Assembly: GCF_907164915.1 (NCBI RefSeq)
Contig: NC_061867.1
Location: 62,001 to 126,000, forward strand
Reading direction: 5' to 3'
Origin: Impatiens glandulifera
Taxonomy: Eukaryota > Streptophyta > Magnoliopsida > Ericales > Balsaminaceae
Length of the DNA stretch: 64,000 bases
Below the pieces are notes generated by a model that was not told where the DNA came from, did not search any database, and worked only from the letters and a program-made list of their open reading frames with translations. Positions 23,401 to 36,604 of the stretch are shown piece by piece; positions within the stretch are counted from its first letter, which is position 1; the number at the start of each line of letters is the position of its first letter. A program made the translations under genes and the position numbers.

Positions 23401-24452
23401 ACAGTAAGACTACTTCTGATCATTGTGTTTTCATCAAGAGATACGGTGTTGATGATTATGTTATTCTTCTGCTCTATGTTGATGATATGCTGATTGTTGG
23501 GCAAGATATTGCGAAAATTGAGAAGCTCAAAAGGGATTTGAACAAGTCTTTTGCAATGAAAGATTTGGGTTCAGTGAAGCAGATCCTAGGCATGAAAATC
23601 ACAAGAGACAAAAAGAACAGAACACTTTGGCTATCACAAGAGAAGTACATTGAGAAGGTACTTGAGAGGTTTTCAATGAAAAATGCAAAACCGGTTTCAG
23701 TTCCACTTGCAGGTCATTTCAAGTTAAGTTCTAAACAATGTCCTACAAGTGAGAAAGAGAAAGATGAAATGAAGAATGTACCTTATGCCTCTGCAGTTGG
23801 TAGTCTTATGTATGCCATGGTATGTACAAGACCGGACATAGCACACGCAGTTGGTGTTGTTAGTCGGTATCTCTCCAACCCGGGAGAAGAACATTGGTTG
23901 GCTGTTAAGTGGATTCTCAGATATCTTTGAGGCTCTTCGAAAGCACGTTTATGCTTCGGAAGTGATACTCCTATTTTGGAAGGCTTTACAGATTCTGATA
24001 TGGCGGGTGATGTTGATTCAAGAAAATCTCTATCAGGTTTTTTGGTTACCTTTGCAGGCGGTGCTGTTTCGTGGCAGTCAAGGTTACAAAAGTGTGTTGC
24101 TTTGTCTACTACAGAAGCTGAGTATATTGCAGCTACTGAGGCATGTAAAGAGGTGTTATGGATGAAGAAGTTCCTACAAGAGTTGGGCCAAAAGCAAGAA
24201 AAGTTTACTTTGTTTTGCGACAGTCAAAGTGCCATTCATCTCTCAAAGAATTCAGCTTTTCATTCGAGATCCAAACACATCGACGTGAGATATCATTGGA
24301 TACGTGATGTGCTTGAGGCAAAAGAGCTGAACTTGGAGAAGATTCATACAAGTGAGAATGGTGCTGATATGTTTACGAAATCCTTGCCTAAGGACAAGTT
24401 TGAAGATTGTCGGGAGAGAGCGGGTTTATTGGAGCCCGCGAAGTTGTGTTGA
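20475..24452 (+). pseudogene. Copia Gag-Pol polyprotein, one in-frame stop
   Basis: The first ATG in frame is 20475. The open frame reaches back to a GTG at 20427, which lies in the primer binding site and is not a credible plant start. The frame spans 1325 codons to the stop at 24450. Visible domains are: gag; CCHC zinc knuckle CYHCGKPGHKKYQC (about 21181-21225); protease DSGASYHVT (21363); integrase HHCC zinc finger (H..H near 21745-21765, C..C near 21841-21852); catalytic core with IDDCSR, RSDNGGEY and NGVAERMNRS; reverse transcriptase with LLLYVDDMLIVG (about 23467); and RNase H (SDMAGDVDSRKSLSGF). A TGA at 23928-23930 falls between RT and RNase H, in LRYL*GSS, where relatives have a basic residue. 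All other signature residues are intact. It could still supply RT in trans, but not a full polyprotein without readthrough. Confidence 0.93.
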
Positions 24453-24463
24453 CGGGGGAGATT
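24452..24463 (+). promoter_or_regulatory. polypurine tract
   Basis: GACGGGGGAGATT runs directly into the TG of the 3' LTR. A purine-rich run here is where plus-strand DNA synthesis starts in LTR elements. Confidence 0.75.
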
Positions 24464-25008
24464 TGTTGGGTCAGCTCATTTGGCAGCTGGGCCTAACAAA
24501 TTAATAAAGCCCATTAGGGCATATTTAATTAAGGGAAAAAAAACACAACAGTTTTAGATTGGTTTTTCTCTCTCTCTTACAGCAGTTCTTCCTCCATTGA
24601 AGCAGCAATTCCTCCATTGAAGCAGCAGGTTCTTCTTCTGATTTCCTTTATCTCTTCTCCATTTGATTAGCCATCTTTAATGATGATGATAATGTATGTG
24701 AATGACAAGCTAGGATGAGGTCAATTAATAACTTTTGTTAGATTACCTCTAGGCTTATATTGAACTACATTGTATACCCATTTGATATAGTGGATGATTT
24801 AAGTGGCCGAAGTGTCCCGTGGTTTTTACCTAATTTGGGTTTTCCACGTAAAATCTTGGTGTCCTGCTCTCTGTTTTTGATTGTTTGATGCTCAATTGTT
24901 TTGGCTGCCTATTTGATTACACAAAAGGGAAAAAGAATTGTTAGGCCTTGTTGTAGCTTGTTTATTCCTGAATTGCTAAACATGTGATATTATTCGATTT
25001 CTCCAACA
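24464..25008 (+). repeat. 3' LTR, Tnt1-like Copia
   Basis: Same 545-bp length and ends as 19881-20425. Differences include ATTAGGGC for ATTAGAGC, CACAACAG for CACAGCAG and CATGTGATA for CAAGTGCTA. The target duplication ATATA follows at 25009. Confidence 0.95.
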
Positions 25009-25016
25009 ATATATAA

Positions 25017-25176
25017 GAGAAATGATTAAGTGAGAGAATTTGGTGAGGGAATGATTTGGCATAATCTTCGCTAAAAAAATCAAATAATTTCTCTCTTTTC
25101 TCTTACTTTTACATTTTCCAAACAATGAAGGTGATGTCAAGTCATTCCCTCACCAAATTCTCTCTATATCACTCCT
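25017..25176. mobile_element. small MITE next to the Copia element
   Basis: Inverted arms: GAGAATTTGGTGAGGGAATG at about 25032-25052 and CATTCCCTCACCAAATTCTC at about 25143-25162. About 160 bp in all, without coding sequence. The target duplication is obscured by ATATA sequence that the Copia insertion also uses. Confidence 0.5.
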
Positions 25177-25405
25177 CTATATATAAATATGAATCAAATC
25201 ATTTTTTTAAAACATTTTTAAATATTAAATTTTGAAAAAGAGGAAAAGTGTTGTCAAATATTATTACTATAATACATAAAATTATGGTGGAGTTTTACGG
25301 CATACTTACTTACTGTTGTCATGCAATATATAAATATGTATTTATATACTTGTATGCAGAAGCAATAGTTATTATTATACAAGATTAACTATAATTAAAT
25401 GATAA

Positions 25406-28434
<3,029 letters not shown>

Positions 28435-28730
28435 GCTCGTTCTTCTCTTTCTCTTCCTCTCCTTAATTAATTAGGAATATTGATATGTATTGCCATTAAA
28501 TTTATAGCCAGTGTAACTAAGTGTAACTTATTTGATCCAAGTTTAAATTTGTTTTGTAATATGGGACCGTTGGACTTTTTGGCCATTTTTGAGAAATTTG
28601 TGGACGATCCCAACAAATCAATTCATGCATACTTTTTTACTAGTCCAACTCTCCTCTTCTTCATTTTTACTCTTTTATAATATTGAAAATAAGATTTAGA
28701 GACTTTGAATGTAGCACCACCTCCTTCTCT
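28435..28730. promoter_or_regulatory. promoter and 5' leader of the S-domain kinase
   Basis: The minus strand has TATA-like CTATAAATTT at about 28497-28507, then an AG-rich leader (GAGAGGAAGAGAAAGAGAAG-like) before the ATG at 28434. Upstream lies AT-rich sequence up to the MULE end. No coding feature is present. Confidence 0.45.
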
Positions 28731-29640
28731 TTGGAAATTTGACGAAATGACACTAAAGATGGAAGTATTTGCATCCATGGTCACCTGATAATTTAAATTG
28801 ATCTGGTGACCACTTTATTTTTTTTGAACGAAAATACCTTCTTCGCGTCGTGTGAAAGGACTTCGCGTTTAGCGAAGTGAATTTGGGTTTTGTATAAAAT
28901 ACTCAAATTTTTTCATTTCATTTCTCTCTCTACTCTTGTTCTTTATTTGACGGCGGCGGCGACTGCTACGGCGGCGGCGGCGGAACATATCATACAGATA
29001 AGAAACTATAACCCTAAATCGATTTATGTTCATCATACAGATTTATGTTCTTATTTCCATGATCTTCATTTCAAATCCTAACCCTAACCCTAAATCGATT
29101 TATGTTCATGTTTCCATTTTCTTCATTTCAAAACTCTAAATCAATTTATGTTCTTTATCTTCAATTTAAACTCTAACCCTAACTCTAAATCGATTTATCT
29201 TAATTTCAAAACTCTAAATCAATTTATGTTTATCTTCAAAATCGATTTAAGTTGTTCATATTGGTTTATATTTTGTTCATCTTATTGTTCATATTGGTTT
29301 TACTATTCATTGTTCATATTGTCGATGATGATATTTGTAGATAATCTCGTCGATGATCATATGGGTTCCGTTTCAGGGAAAATTCACTTTTCGCGTTACG
29401 CGAAGCGACACAGAGTTGTACTTAGATTTGTGTATAACATCAAATTCGATTCCTATTGTTTTTCAGCTGAATGAAGGCTGCTTTTGTTGCTTCTATTGTG
29501 TATTAGAAATTTGGAATGAGTAGTTGTTGTCATCAACATTCCTTAGTTGAATTGCCATGTCATTTGACAGTTGTACTTCCATGTCATCAAATTATTGCCA
29601 ATCATAATCAGAAATGTACACTCTCTCAAATACAACTTGA

Positions 29641-29798
29641 GATCCTCTACTACCAAGTTAATATGTTCCCATGTTCCCCTCTCACAAGGTGAGGGGTAAT
29701 ATGGTAAATAAATAAAAAGTTTTTTATTTATTTACCATATTACCCCTCACCTTGTGAGAGGGGAACATGGGAACACATTAACTTGGTAGCAGAGGATC
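29641..29798. repeat. near-perfect 158-bp hairpin (short MITE)
   Basis: Arms of about 77 bases are almost exact reverse complements: GATCCTCTACTACCAAGTTA pairs with TAACTTGGTAGCAGAGGATC, and CCCCTCTCACAAGGTGAGGG is repeated in inverted form. A short A/T loop sits near 29716-29722. The near identity implies a recent insertion or strong constraint. It is non-coding and lies inside MULE 1. Confidence 0.85.
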
Positions 29799-30978
29799 CT
29801 CCTTCCTCAAGTACACCTTAAACTCAAAAGGAACCCACTTCTTATAAACTTCAAATGATCTTTCATGATGGAGTTTCATCTAATTTTGTGGGTTGTTATA
29901 TGTGTTGCTTTATGTTCCATTCCATGTTTTGTACCTCTTTTGTGTTTATTTGAATAAAAAAGCATGTTCTTAGCAAAAAATAAACTCGAAAGGATAATTA
30001 TGGCGAGTCTCAAGCAAGCCTATAAAGAATCCCCATTATGATTTAATCCCACACATAATGATACAAGTAAGTTTTTAACAAGCTTATTAGCACCAAAATA
30101 ATTAGCTTAGCGAAATAAGCTAAATCAAATTAATCCTACAACCCATAATGTCATACTCTTCAAATAATCATTTTTTGCTTGATTTCCTTTTCAAATCGAA
30201 CATTACAATCTCATTTATGTAGCGAGTGCGTATGATTTGTATAGTGTGAATATTTTTGCATGTTGTTTTGTAATTTTATAATTTTAACTAGAATTCATTG
30301 GGTGGTTCTTTATCCTCATTTGGTATGTTGCTTAAACGATTATTTTATATACAAATCTGAAATAAGTTACGTAAAAATAAAAAACTCATCTTCTCGGGAC
30401 TATAAGACAATATGTGAGTGTGTATGTTTTGGGTAAATGGGCAAGAGTTGGCTTGGATGTTAAGGTGAAAAAAGCTAGAGAAAGTGAAGAAGGGGGTATT
30501 GGCCAAAGAAGAAAAAAGAAACATTGAAAAAAAACTTGCTTTTATAAAGGCTCTTCTATCCATGCCAATGGATATCTATTTACCCAATATGAGGTTATGT
30601 TTGGTTAGATTGCTTTCCTTTATGCTTTCTTTTCCTCAATTCCAATCATCAGACAAAGACTAAGGAGGACTATTTAAATCACAAAACAACATATCAATAA
30701 ATCAAACATTCTATTGAATAATTCACTATTCAATTGTTTTAATATATAATGGAATATATCAAAAAATTTCAATGCCCATGTTCTCAACATATGGGGGGCT
30801 TCATTTAAAAAATATATATATATACATAAGGTAACACATGAGGATTACATAAGAGTTTCAAATTTGAACGAAAACCAGGTTTTAACATAGTATAGAAAAG
30901 TGTCGTAGGTATATTAAATTTGACAGTAAATGCATGTAAGAAATTGGGATATATTTGGAATGGAACCAGTTTCGTTTA

Positions 30979-31140
30979 TTAAACTGGTTCTTGATGAGGA
31001 GTTGTTACTGTAGGTCTAGGCGGTGGCATTGCTCCAGTTGCTATTGCAGGTCCAAGTGCTATAGTAAATTGCAGACTCCTTCACTGCCCAACTTGTATCA
31101 TAAACGCAACTTCACTTGCTGCAAGTGCTTTTGTTGCTTC
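30979..31140 (-). pseudogene. possible captured terminal exon, unidentified
   Basis: After an acceptor-like CGAAAAACAG, the minus strand reads EATKALAASEVAFMIQVG, one stop, then LGPAIATGAMPPPRPTVTTP and a final TAA. The composition and the acceptor suggest a last exon of a host gene taken up by MULE 1. I do not recognise the parent. It could also be chance. Confidence 0.3.
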
Positions 31141-31318
31141 CTGTTTTTCGGAAAAGTAAAAACAAGATTCATGACGTTAAAGATAGTGACTTTTAACAAA
31201 CGGAAAGTTCAAAAGGGTTTTGATCCCATTCATAACAAATGTTAAAGATTCGGTTTTTACAGCCGCCATTAATGAATGCATCAAGTTCAGGGTAGAGGTT
31301 GATTGATATCTGATATGG

Positions 31319-31471
31319 GTTTCGCGAAACGTGAAGGCCTTCGCCAAACGGGAAGGCCCTTCGCGAAACGTGAAGCCCTTCGCGAAACGTGAAGCCCTTC
31401 GCGAAACGTGAAGCCCTTCGCGAAACGTGAATCCCTTCGCGAAATGTGAAGCCCTTCGAGAAACGTGAAGT
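31319..31471. repeat. 19-bp minisatellite in MULE 1
   Basis: About eight head-to-tail units of CCCTTCGCGAAACGTGAAG, each containing the palindrome TTCGCGAA. They create overlapping repetitive ORFs on the minus strand (31193-31562) that I do not consider genes. Confidence 0.85.
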
Positions 31472-31696
31472 CGCGAAAATCAAATGAATCTTCTCTGAAA
31501 CGGAACCGAATTAGAGCATCATCAATTTTATCATCGACAAAATGAACAACCACGATGAACAACCAAGATGAACATAAGAAAATCTCATGGTTTAGAGTTT
31601 GAAGATGAAAATAAGAACATAAATCGATCCAATCACCTGATATTAAAACGGGTTTTCGTCGTCGATCTGTATAATATGTTCGTTTAGGGTTCCGCC

Positions 31697-32208
31697 CAAA
31701 GCTATCAAAATCTCGAGTTTACTCTTAAAATCTTACGATTTTACGATTTCATAGTAGGCTAACGATTCTGATTTTAAGTAAACTCTTAAATATGTAAACT
31801 CTTACGATTTTTAAATTTACGATAATAAGATTTTACGAGTTTATAAATAATTTTGATTTTACGATTCTATACAATTTTACTTAAAAAAAATAATTTTATA
31901 TTTAAAAAAATAAAAAATAAAGTTATTATTTATTTAAATAAATAAATTAATATAATTAATTTTGTAAGTATAATTTTTTATATTGTTATTTACTTATTAT
32001 GATTTTTTAATTAATTTTATATTAAAATATATAATTATTTTAAATTGGCTAAATATAAAATACTTAATTATATATATATATATATATATAATAATATATA
32101 ACTATTCTTTTTTCGAATTAAACTTTTACGATTTTATGTAAACTCTAGATTTTACGAGTTTATAACTGGATAACGATTCTATGTAAACTCTCGATTTTGA
32201 CAGCTTTG
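31697..32208. mobile_element. hAT-type MITE nested in MULE 1
   Basis: A 512-bp AT-rich element with exact 8-bp duplications GTTCCGCC (31689-31696 and 32209-32216) and inverted ends CAAAGCTATCAAAATC / GATTTTGACAGCTTTG. Internal ACGATTTTACGA motifs recur in both orientations. A related, end-less copy lies at 44998-45330. Confidence 0.85.
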
Positions 32209-32449
32209 GTTCCGCCGCCGTGGTTCCGCCGCCGTCGTCGCGAGAAGAGAGAAAAGAGGGAAGAGAGAGAAAGAAAATAACGAAATGAAAAAAATTGAGT
32301 ATTTATATAAAAAAAAATTCCTTCGCGTTACGCAAAAAATGTATTTTTGTCAAAAAAAAATAAAGTGATCACCAGATCAATAAAAATTATCAGGTGACCA
32401 CGGATGCAAATATTTCAATCATTAGGGTCATTTCGTCAAATTTCTCCAA

Positions 32450-32465
32450 TTGTTCCCTAACAAAC

Positions 32466-32510
<45 letters not shown>

Positions 32511-32750
32511 CCCTTTGAAATTTTCAATATTTATTGTTATTACTAACTTCTTTGTTGTTACTATATTATAATAGCAAGGTAGCTCAAAGTTTAACCCATT
32601 ATGTTTTTTTGGTATCAAACTAGGCCTATTATACAAATAAAATTATAAAATACAAGTGTGATCCAAATAACTAAAATCAGACGTTACAGTAGATATTTGG
32701 TAGTCAATTTATGGATGCCGTTAGTCATAGTTCTAGCTACATACAATCAT

Positions 32751-32815
<65 letters not shown>

Positions 32816-33640
32816 TTATTAGTAGTATATTTTTCTTCTTACTGTTATAATAAAGTTGGATATTATTTATTTTGGTGGTCCAGGAGATTCTTCTAGAAGA
32901 ACAAACAGGTGCCATAAGATTTTCTTTAGTCAACCGTGCGTCTACATCATATGCAATGCCCCTTTTTCAAAGAAATCCCTTTGTAAATTATATTGCTAAT
33001 AATTTAATAATAAAACAAATTAGCTGGCTTTGAATTTTTCTTTTTCAAATAAATAAAGAAAAAACAAGACTTTAATTAGTTCCAAAACGCATGAGGAAAT
33101 GTCAGAAAAAGTCATTTGTCTGTCTTATTATTACATTCATTGTTGGGGCTGGGTATTAAAGCCCAAGAAAAATGGTTCCGGAGGGGACGGCTGAAGAAAT
33201 AATCTACCCTCCTCCGATCTTACAGCCCACCAGCATTAATTAATTAATATATTTATTTATTTTGTTAGGAAGAAAAGAAAAAATTATAAAACAAAAAAAA
33301 TTGAATATGAATAGACAGTCTTGCCCTTGGTGTGGACCTTCGTGGAAAGGCAGTCGTCGAATGGGGGTTGAGCCCTCATTCTTCCTCTCGTCTGCGTGTA
33401 TCTTCTTAGCTGTCTGTCTGTCTGTCTTCTACCGTGGGGGCTATCTTTCTCCGAAGCTCCCTTTCTTTCTCATCTCTCTCCCCACTCCCATAGTATTTAT
33501 TCTATCATACCATCCATCCATCTATCTATCTATTAGACTATTAACCAAAGAAATCATCCATCTATCATCTAGGTACGTAGCTATTTAATTACTACCCTAG
33601 ATCGATCTCTCTCTCTCTCTCTGATCAGTAAGTAAATCAA
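32450..33640. other. spacer and upstream region of the EF-hand gene
   Basis: Contains two (TA)n tracts (32468-32509 and 32755-32802) and otherwise AT-rich DNA. A CT-rich stretch GATCGATCTCTCTCTCTCTC just before the EF-hand start at 33641 is a likely 5' leader. I see no separate gene. Confidence 0.5.
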
Positions 33641-34015
33641 ATGGCCGGCGGTCAGAATGAGTCACCGTGCTGCTTCCAAGACTCTTTGCCTCTGATGGCC
33701 GATAAGTTAGGCGGAGAAGGCCTAATCGGAGAGCTCTGCAAGGGATTCCGCTTACTAATGGACGGAGAAAAAGGAGTTATCACTTTCGATAGCCTAAAGA
33801 GGAATGCGGCCTTAATGGGGCTCCAGGAGTTGACGGACGAAGATCTCCGAAGCATGATCACAGAAGGAGACTGCGATGGCGATGGAGCGCTGACCCAGAT
33901 GGAATTCTGCGTTTTAATGTTCAGATTAAGCCCCGATCTTATGGAACAGTCGGACCTCTTCTTGGACGAAACTTTACAACAGAACCACGAACACCACTTG
34001 TTTAAACATTATTAA
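33641..34015 (+). CDS. PBP1: PBP1/KIC-like single EF-hand calcium sensor
   Basis: A single-exon gene for a 124-residue soluble protein. The blocks LGGEGLIGELCKGFRLLMD, GVITFDSLKRNA and MEFCVLMFRLSPDLME are characteristic of plant KIC and PINOID-binding protein 1. One canonical EF-hand loop spans residues 77-88 (DCDGDGALTQME), with Asp at 1, 3 and 5, Gly at 6 and Glu at 12, so Ca2+ binding is predicted. The preceding helix-loop region lacks a second functional loop, as in the family. Relatives bind a partner (the PINOID kinase, or the kinesin-like calmodulin-binding protein) in a Ca2+-dependent way; the partner here is inferred only from homology. The ATG lies in a good context after a CT-rich leader. 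Length is normal and no lesions are seen. KIC and PBP1 are close relatives and I cannot fully separate them. Confidence 0.88.
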   Translation: MAGGQNESPCCFQDSLPLMADKLGGEGLIGELCKGFRLLMDGEKGVITFDSLKRNAALMGLQELTDEDLRSMITEGDCDGDGALTQMEFCVLMFRLSPDLMEQSDLFLDETLQQNHEHHLFKHY

Positions 34016-34301
34016 CCCATTATTATTATTATTTTACTAAAATATTGTAATCCATCTATATTTATCTTCAAAATTCTTGATTCATTGCAAAAATAATTAA
34101 TTAATATATCATTTTCAAACAATCATAATAATAATAATAGGACTGTAAATTTCAATCCTCTCATTTGCACAAAAACAATTAATCTCGGATACGTCTTTCT
34201 AAATAATGTTCATCATTGTTAGTGTTGATTAATATGTTATTTTTTTTAACTTTCTTTTCTTTCCAATTCAACAAAAAATTTCATCAACTTAAACATTTTG
34301 G
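34016..34301. terminator. 3' flank of the EF-hand gene
   Basis: AT-rich sequence with several AATAAT/AATAATT runs (34080-34140) that could serve as near-upstream polyadenylation elements. No coding sequence. Confidence 0.3.
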
Positions 34302-34493
34302 CCTTCAATTCGAATTAGCAAAAGCAATGTCTCCTTGCATAATATGGATTCCAAACATTCATGATCTGGATGTGAATGAGTCGAATTACTTATTCCACGT
34401 ATTGCTTGACGTAAAACAGATAGTGGATTTGTTTCTGTCTTTTGTTGAATCTTTTTCATGGCTCGATAGATAATTTGATAAGCCAATGATTTT
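34302..34493. pseudogene. plastid DNA insertion: ycf2 piece joined to rps7 piece
   Basis: 34302-34393 (+) translates to [19 protein letters not shown] then LDVNESNYL, a signature of plastid ycf2. 34394-34493 (-) translates to [20 protein letters not shown] then [13 protein letters not shown], a signature of plastid ribosomal protein S7. Both stretches are intact at the protein level, so the transfer is not ancient. In plastid inverted repeats, ycf2 and rps7 lie several kb apart in opposite orientations, and this fragment keeps that order. One explanation is a transferred stretch with a large internal deletion; end joining of two fragments is another. It has no function here. 34494-34610 is of unclear origin. 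Confidence 0.88.
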
Positions 34494-34609
34494 TGACCGT
34501 TAAGAGATAGCCCTGGGGCTATTTCCAACTAGCCAATTAAGAATTCTCAGATGTACTAGTCCTAGCAGTGCAGCAGTCATCGATTCTCCCTATTGACATT
34601 CTTTTAGGT

Positions 34610-36002
34610 TTACATAATTGATGTTAGGAGCAAATCTTCGATTGATTATTTTGATCTTGGTGAACAACCAATGAGTTTGTATAGTTGTTTCCTTTAATAA
34701 AGTTATCAAATTTTTTACCCTATTTCAAACTACATATATTTAAACTTACACACAATCTCATTTTTTCCCTTTGATTTCAAAACTTTGTGGTTGTCACATT
34801 TAATCTCTTTAATCCAAATCATCATGAAGAAAAAAATTGTTTTGACATCCATTTGTTGAAGATGAAGATTTTATTTCACAACCAAACTTAAAATAGTTCT
34901 AATTGTCATCAATTTGACCATTGGAGAGAATATCTCATTGTAGTCAATACATTCTTTCGGTTAGAATCTTTTCACAACCAACATTGTTTTGTATCTCATG
35001 TTTTATCATTTATCATTTTCTTCTTTAATATTGAATATTCATTTGTTGTGAAGTGTTTTATTTCTCTTTGGTAATTCGACGTGAGTTCATCTCATCTTTT
35101 ATCACAGACTTTCACTTAACAGATTAATCAAATTGTATTGTTTTCTCATAACATTCAAGTTCGTCTCTAGATGTCAACAATATATAGTTCAGAGATGTGG
35201 AACACCTCTTGACTGATTTCGATTTCTTGACGATCTTCTCAACTGTATAATCAGTGTTTACTAATTTGTCTTTGGGGTCACGTTTTCAACGATTTTTTTC
35301 AATAATACACTGGTCTGTTAGGATTTGGATTCTCCAAATCTGACTTTTTTGAAAAATCTATAAGAACGCAAAAAAAGAAGAACACAACATGACACAAATT
35401 TATAGTGGTTCACTCAAATTAGCTACGCTCACTTCAGCCACTACCAAATTTCAATATTAATAATAAGAAAAAATAAATACCGAGTTTATGTCCCACACTT
35501 TATTTCTCTATAATTTTGTTTAGCTAATGTAACTCTTAATAATAAAATATTTATAGGGTAAATATTTAAGTAATTAAACCTAAATAATTTTTGGTCAGGT
35601 AAATTCCAAAGCCAAATACAAACTCAATAAACTCTAATTAATTATTATATAGTTTATTATAAATGTAAACTTCATAACTCATCAATCTCCCATTTGAAGT
35701 CTAACTTCATCATCTCTTGAAGGTAGCGGCTCTCCATCCGATGTTTTAACGAAAAAGACTAAACTGAAGTTGCACTCGTTTGTCACATCTTTCGTTAGCA
35801 TATTAATTGAATTCTCACTCCCGAAAATCTTCTCAAAAACTAACATTTTATCTTTTAAATTAAGTTGATCGGTGAAATGATAATGAACATGTATATGCTT
35901 CGTTTTGTCATGATAAACATGATTCTTTGTCAAATGAATGATACTCTGACACTCTGAATGTCGTAACACACTTCTCTCGTAGTCTTGACCAAATTCTCGC
36001 AA
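34610..36002 (-). mobile_element. rearranged fragment of Copia family 1
   Basis: Read on the minus strand: RNase H end (36002-35685, with REFGQDYERSVLRHSECQSI and TKHIHVHYHF), a 369-bp LTR (35684-35316), then directly integrase-tail and RT sequence (35315-34610, with TMLVVKRF and YNEIFSPMVKLMTIRTILSL) without any gag or protease. These match 9090-9390, 9412-9763 and 7703-8450 of the element at 3396-9763. LTR followed at once by RT shows a deletion or a recombination between tandem copies. It is non-functional. Confidence 0.75.
35316..35684 (-). repeat. LTR of Copia family 1 (inverted)
   Basis: It starts (minus strand) TGATGAGTTATGAAG and ends CTAACA. It shares CCCTATAAATATTTTATT, GTGAACCACTATAAAT and GGATTTGG-type blocks with the LTRs at 3396 and 9412. 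Confidence 0.75.
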
Positions 36003-36604
36003 AAAAAATTACACATCATTTCCTTAACGACCTCTATTACATCAACCTCCTCTTCTCATAACTAAAAATAAGCATAAGAAACTAATTTGTAATAATTATT
36101 AATTTATTATAAAATTATTATTAAGGGAAATGCTAAAAATAGTTGTTATTTGGGACGCAATTATTTTTGATAAATTCAAAATGAAACATATAATTATATG
36201 ATTTCAATAAATAATAGGTGAACTTATTTATATATATATATATATATATATATTATTATAAGTAGTAGAGACGAAGAATATGGGAATGTATCCGTAATTG
36301 GCTCGCTGACCGCTGTGACGTTAGACTAGACCAGGTCCAGAATGAATAAAGCAACCACAAAAAAGAAAAAAGAAAAATAGCGCAGATCCAATCCTATAGA
36401 GAGCCGCTGCTGCTGCTTCTTCTTCTTTTTCCTCCCTTGAGTTTAACGATCAGAGTACTTACTTGAACCCAATTTACTATTACAGACAGAGACAGACTAG
36501 AATTCCAATTATCTCCAAATATATAAATATTTTCCATTCGATCGCATTCCGAATCCCTGATGATCTCTAACTAATAATAATTAATACTTATTTCTGCAGC
36601 AGAA
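36003..36604. promoter_or_regulatory. spacer and promoter region of histone H2A
   Basis: 36003-36290 is AT-rich with a short (TA)n near 36230-36252. Closer to the gene, GCGCAGATCCAATC (about 36380) is a loose match to the plant histone octamer (GATCCGCG-like), and ATATATAAATATT lies about 80 bp before the ATG. Both assignments are tentative. Confidence 0.35.

Larger units (their letters stand above)
19881..25008 (+). mobile_element. Young Tnt1-like Ty1/Copia retrotransposon (family 2)
   Basis: A complete 5128-bp element. It has two 545-bp LTRs (19881-20425 and 24464-25008), a 5-bp target duplication ATATA (19876-19880 and 25009-25013), a primer binding site and a polypurine tract. One long polyprotein frame lies between them. 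By eye the LTRs differ at about eleven positions, nearly all transitions, so insertion was recent in evolutionary terms. Only one in-frame stop (23928-23930) interrupts the polyprotein. The length of the frame, the Met-type PBS and the motif order match the Tnt1-94/Tork group of plant Copia elements. It lies about 400 bp beyond the 3' end of the S-domain kinase gene. Confidence 0.95.
28731..32449. mobile_element. Mutator-like element (MULE 1) with long TIRs
   Basis: The left end GGAAATTTGACGAAATGACAC and right end (inverted) GGAGAAATTTGACGAAATGACCC begin long inverted repeats. These continue through ATTTGCATCCATGGTCACC, GATCTGGTGACCAC, a TTCGCG-rich stretch, CT-rich sequence and CGGCGGCGGCG. 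The right repeat is interrupted by a MITE (31697-32208). The ends are close to those of MULE 2 (41979-44988), so the two are one family. There is no transposase. The interior holds telomere-like CCCTAACCCTAA (about 29077-29094), a perfect hairpin (29641-29798), a possible captured exon (30979-31140) and a 19-bp minisatellite. The target duplication is not clear. Confidence 0.65.

Noticed and set aside
31193..31562. Two minus-strand ORFs with RFAKGFTFREG repeats
   Set aside because: Translation of the 19-bp minisatellite in two frames; no start context, no family.
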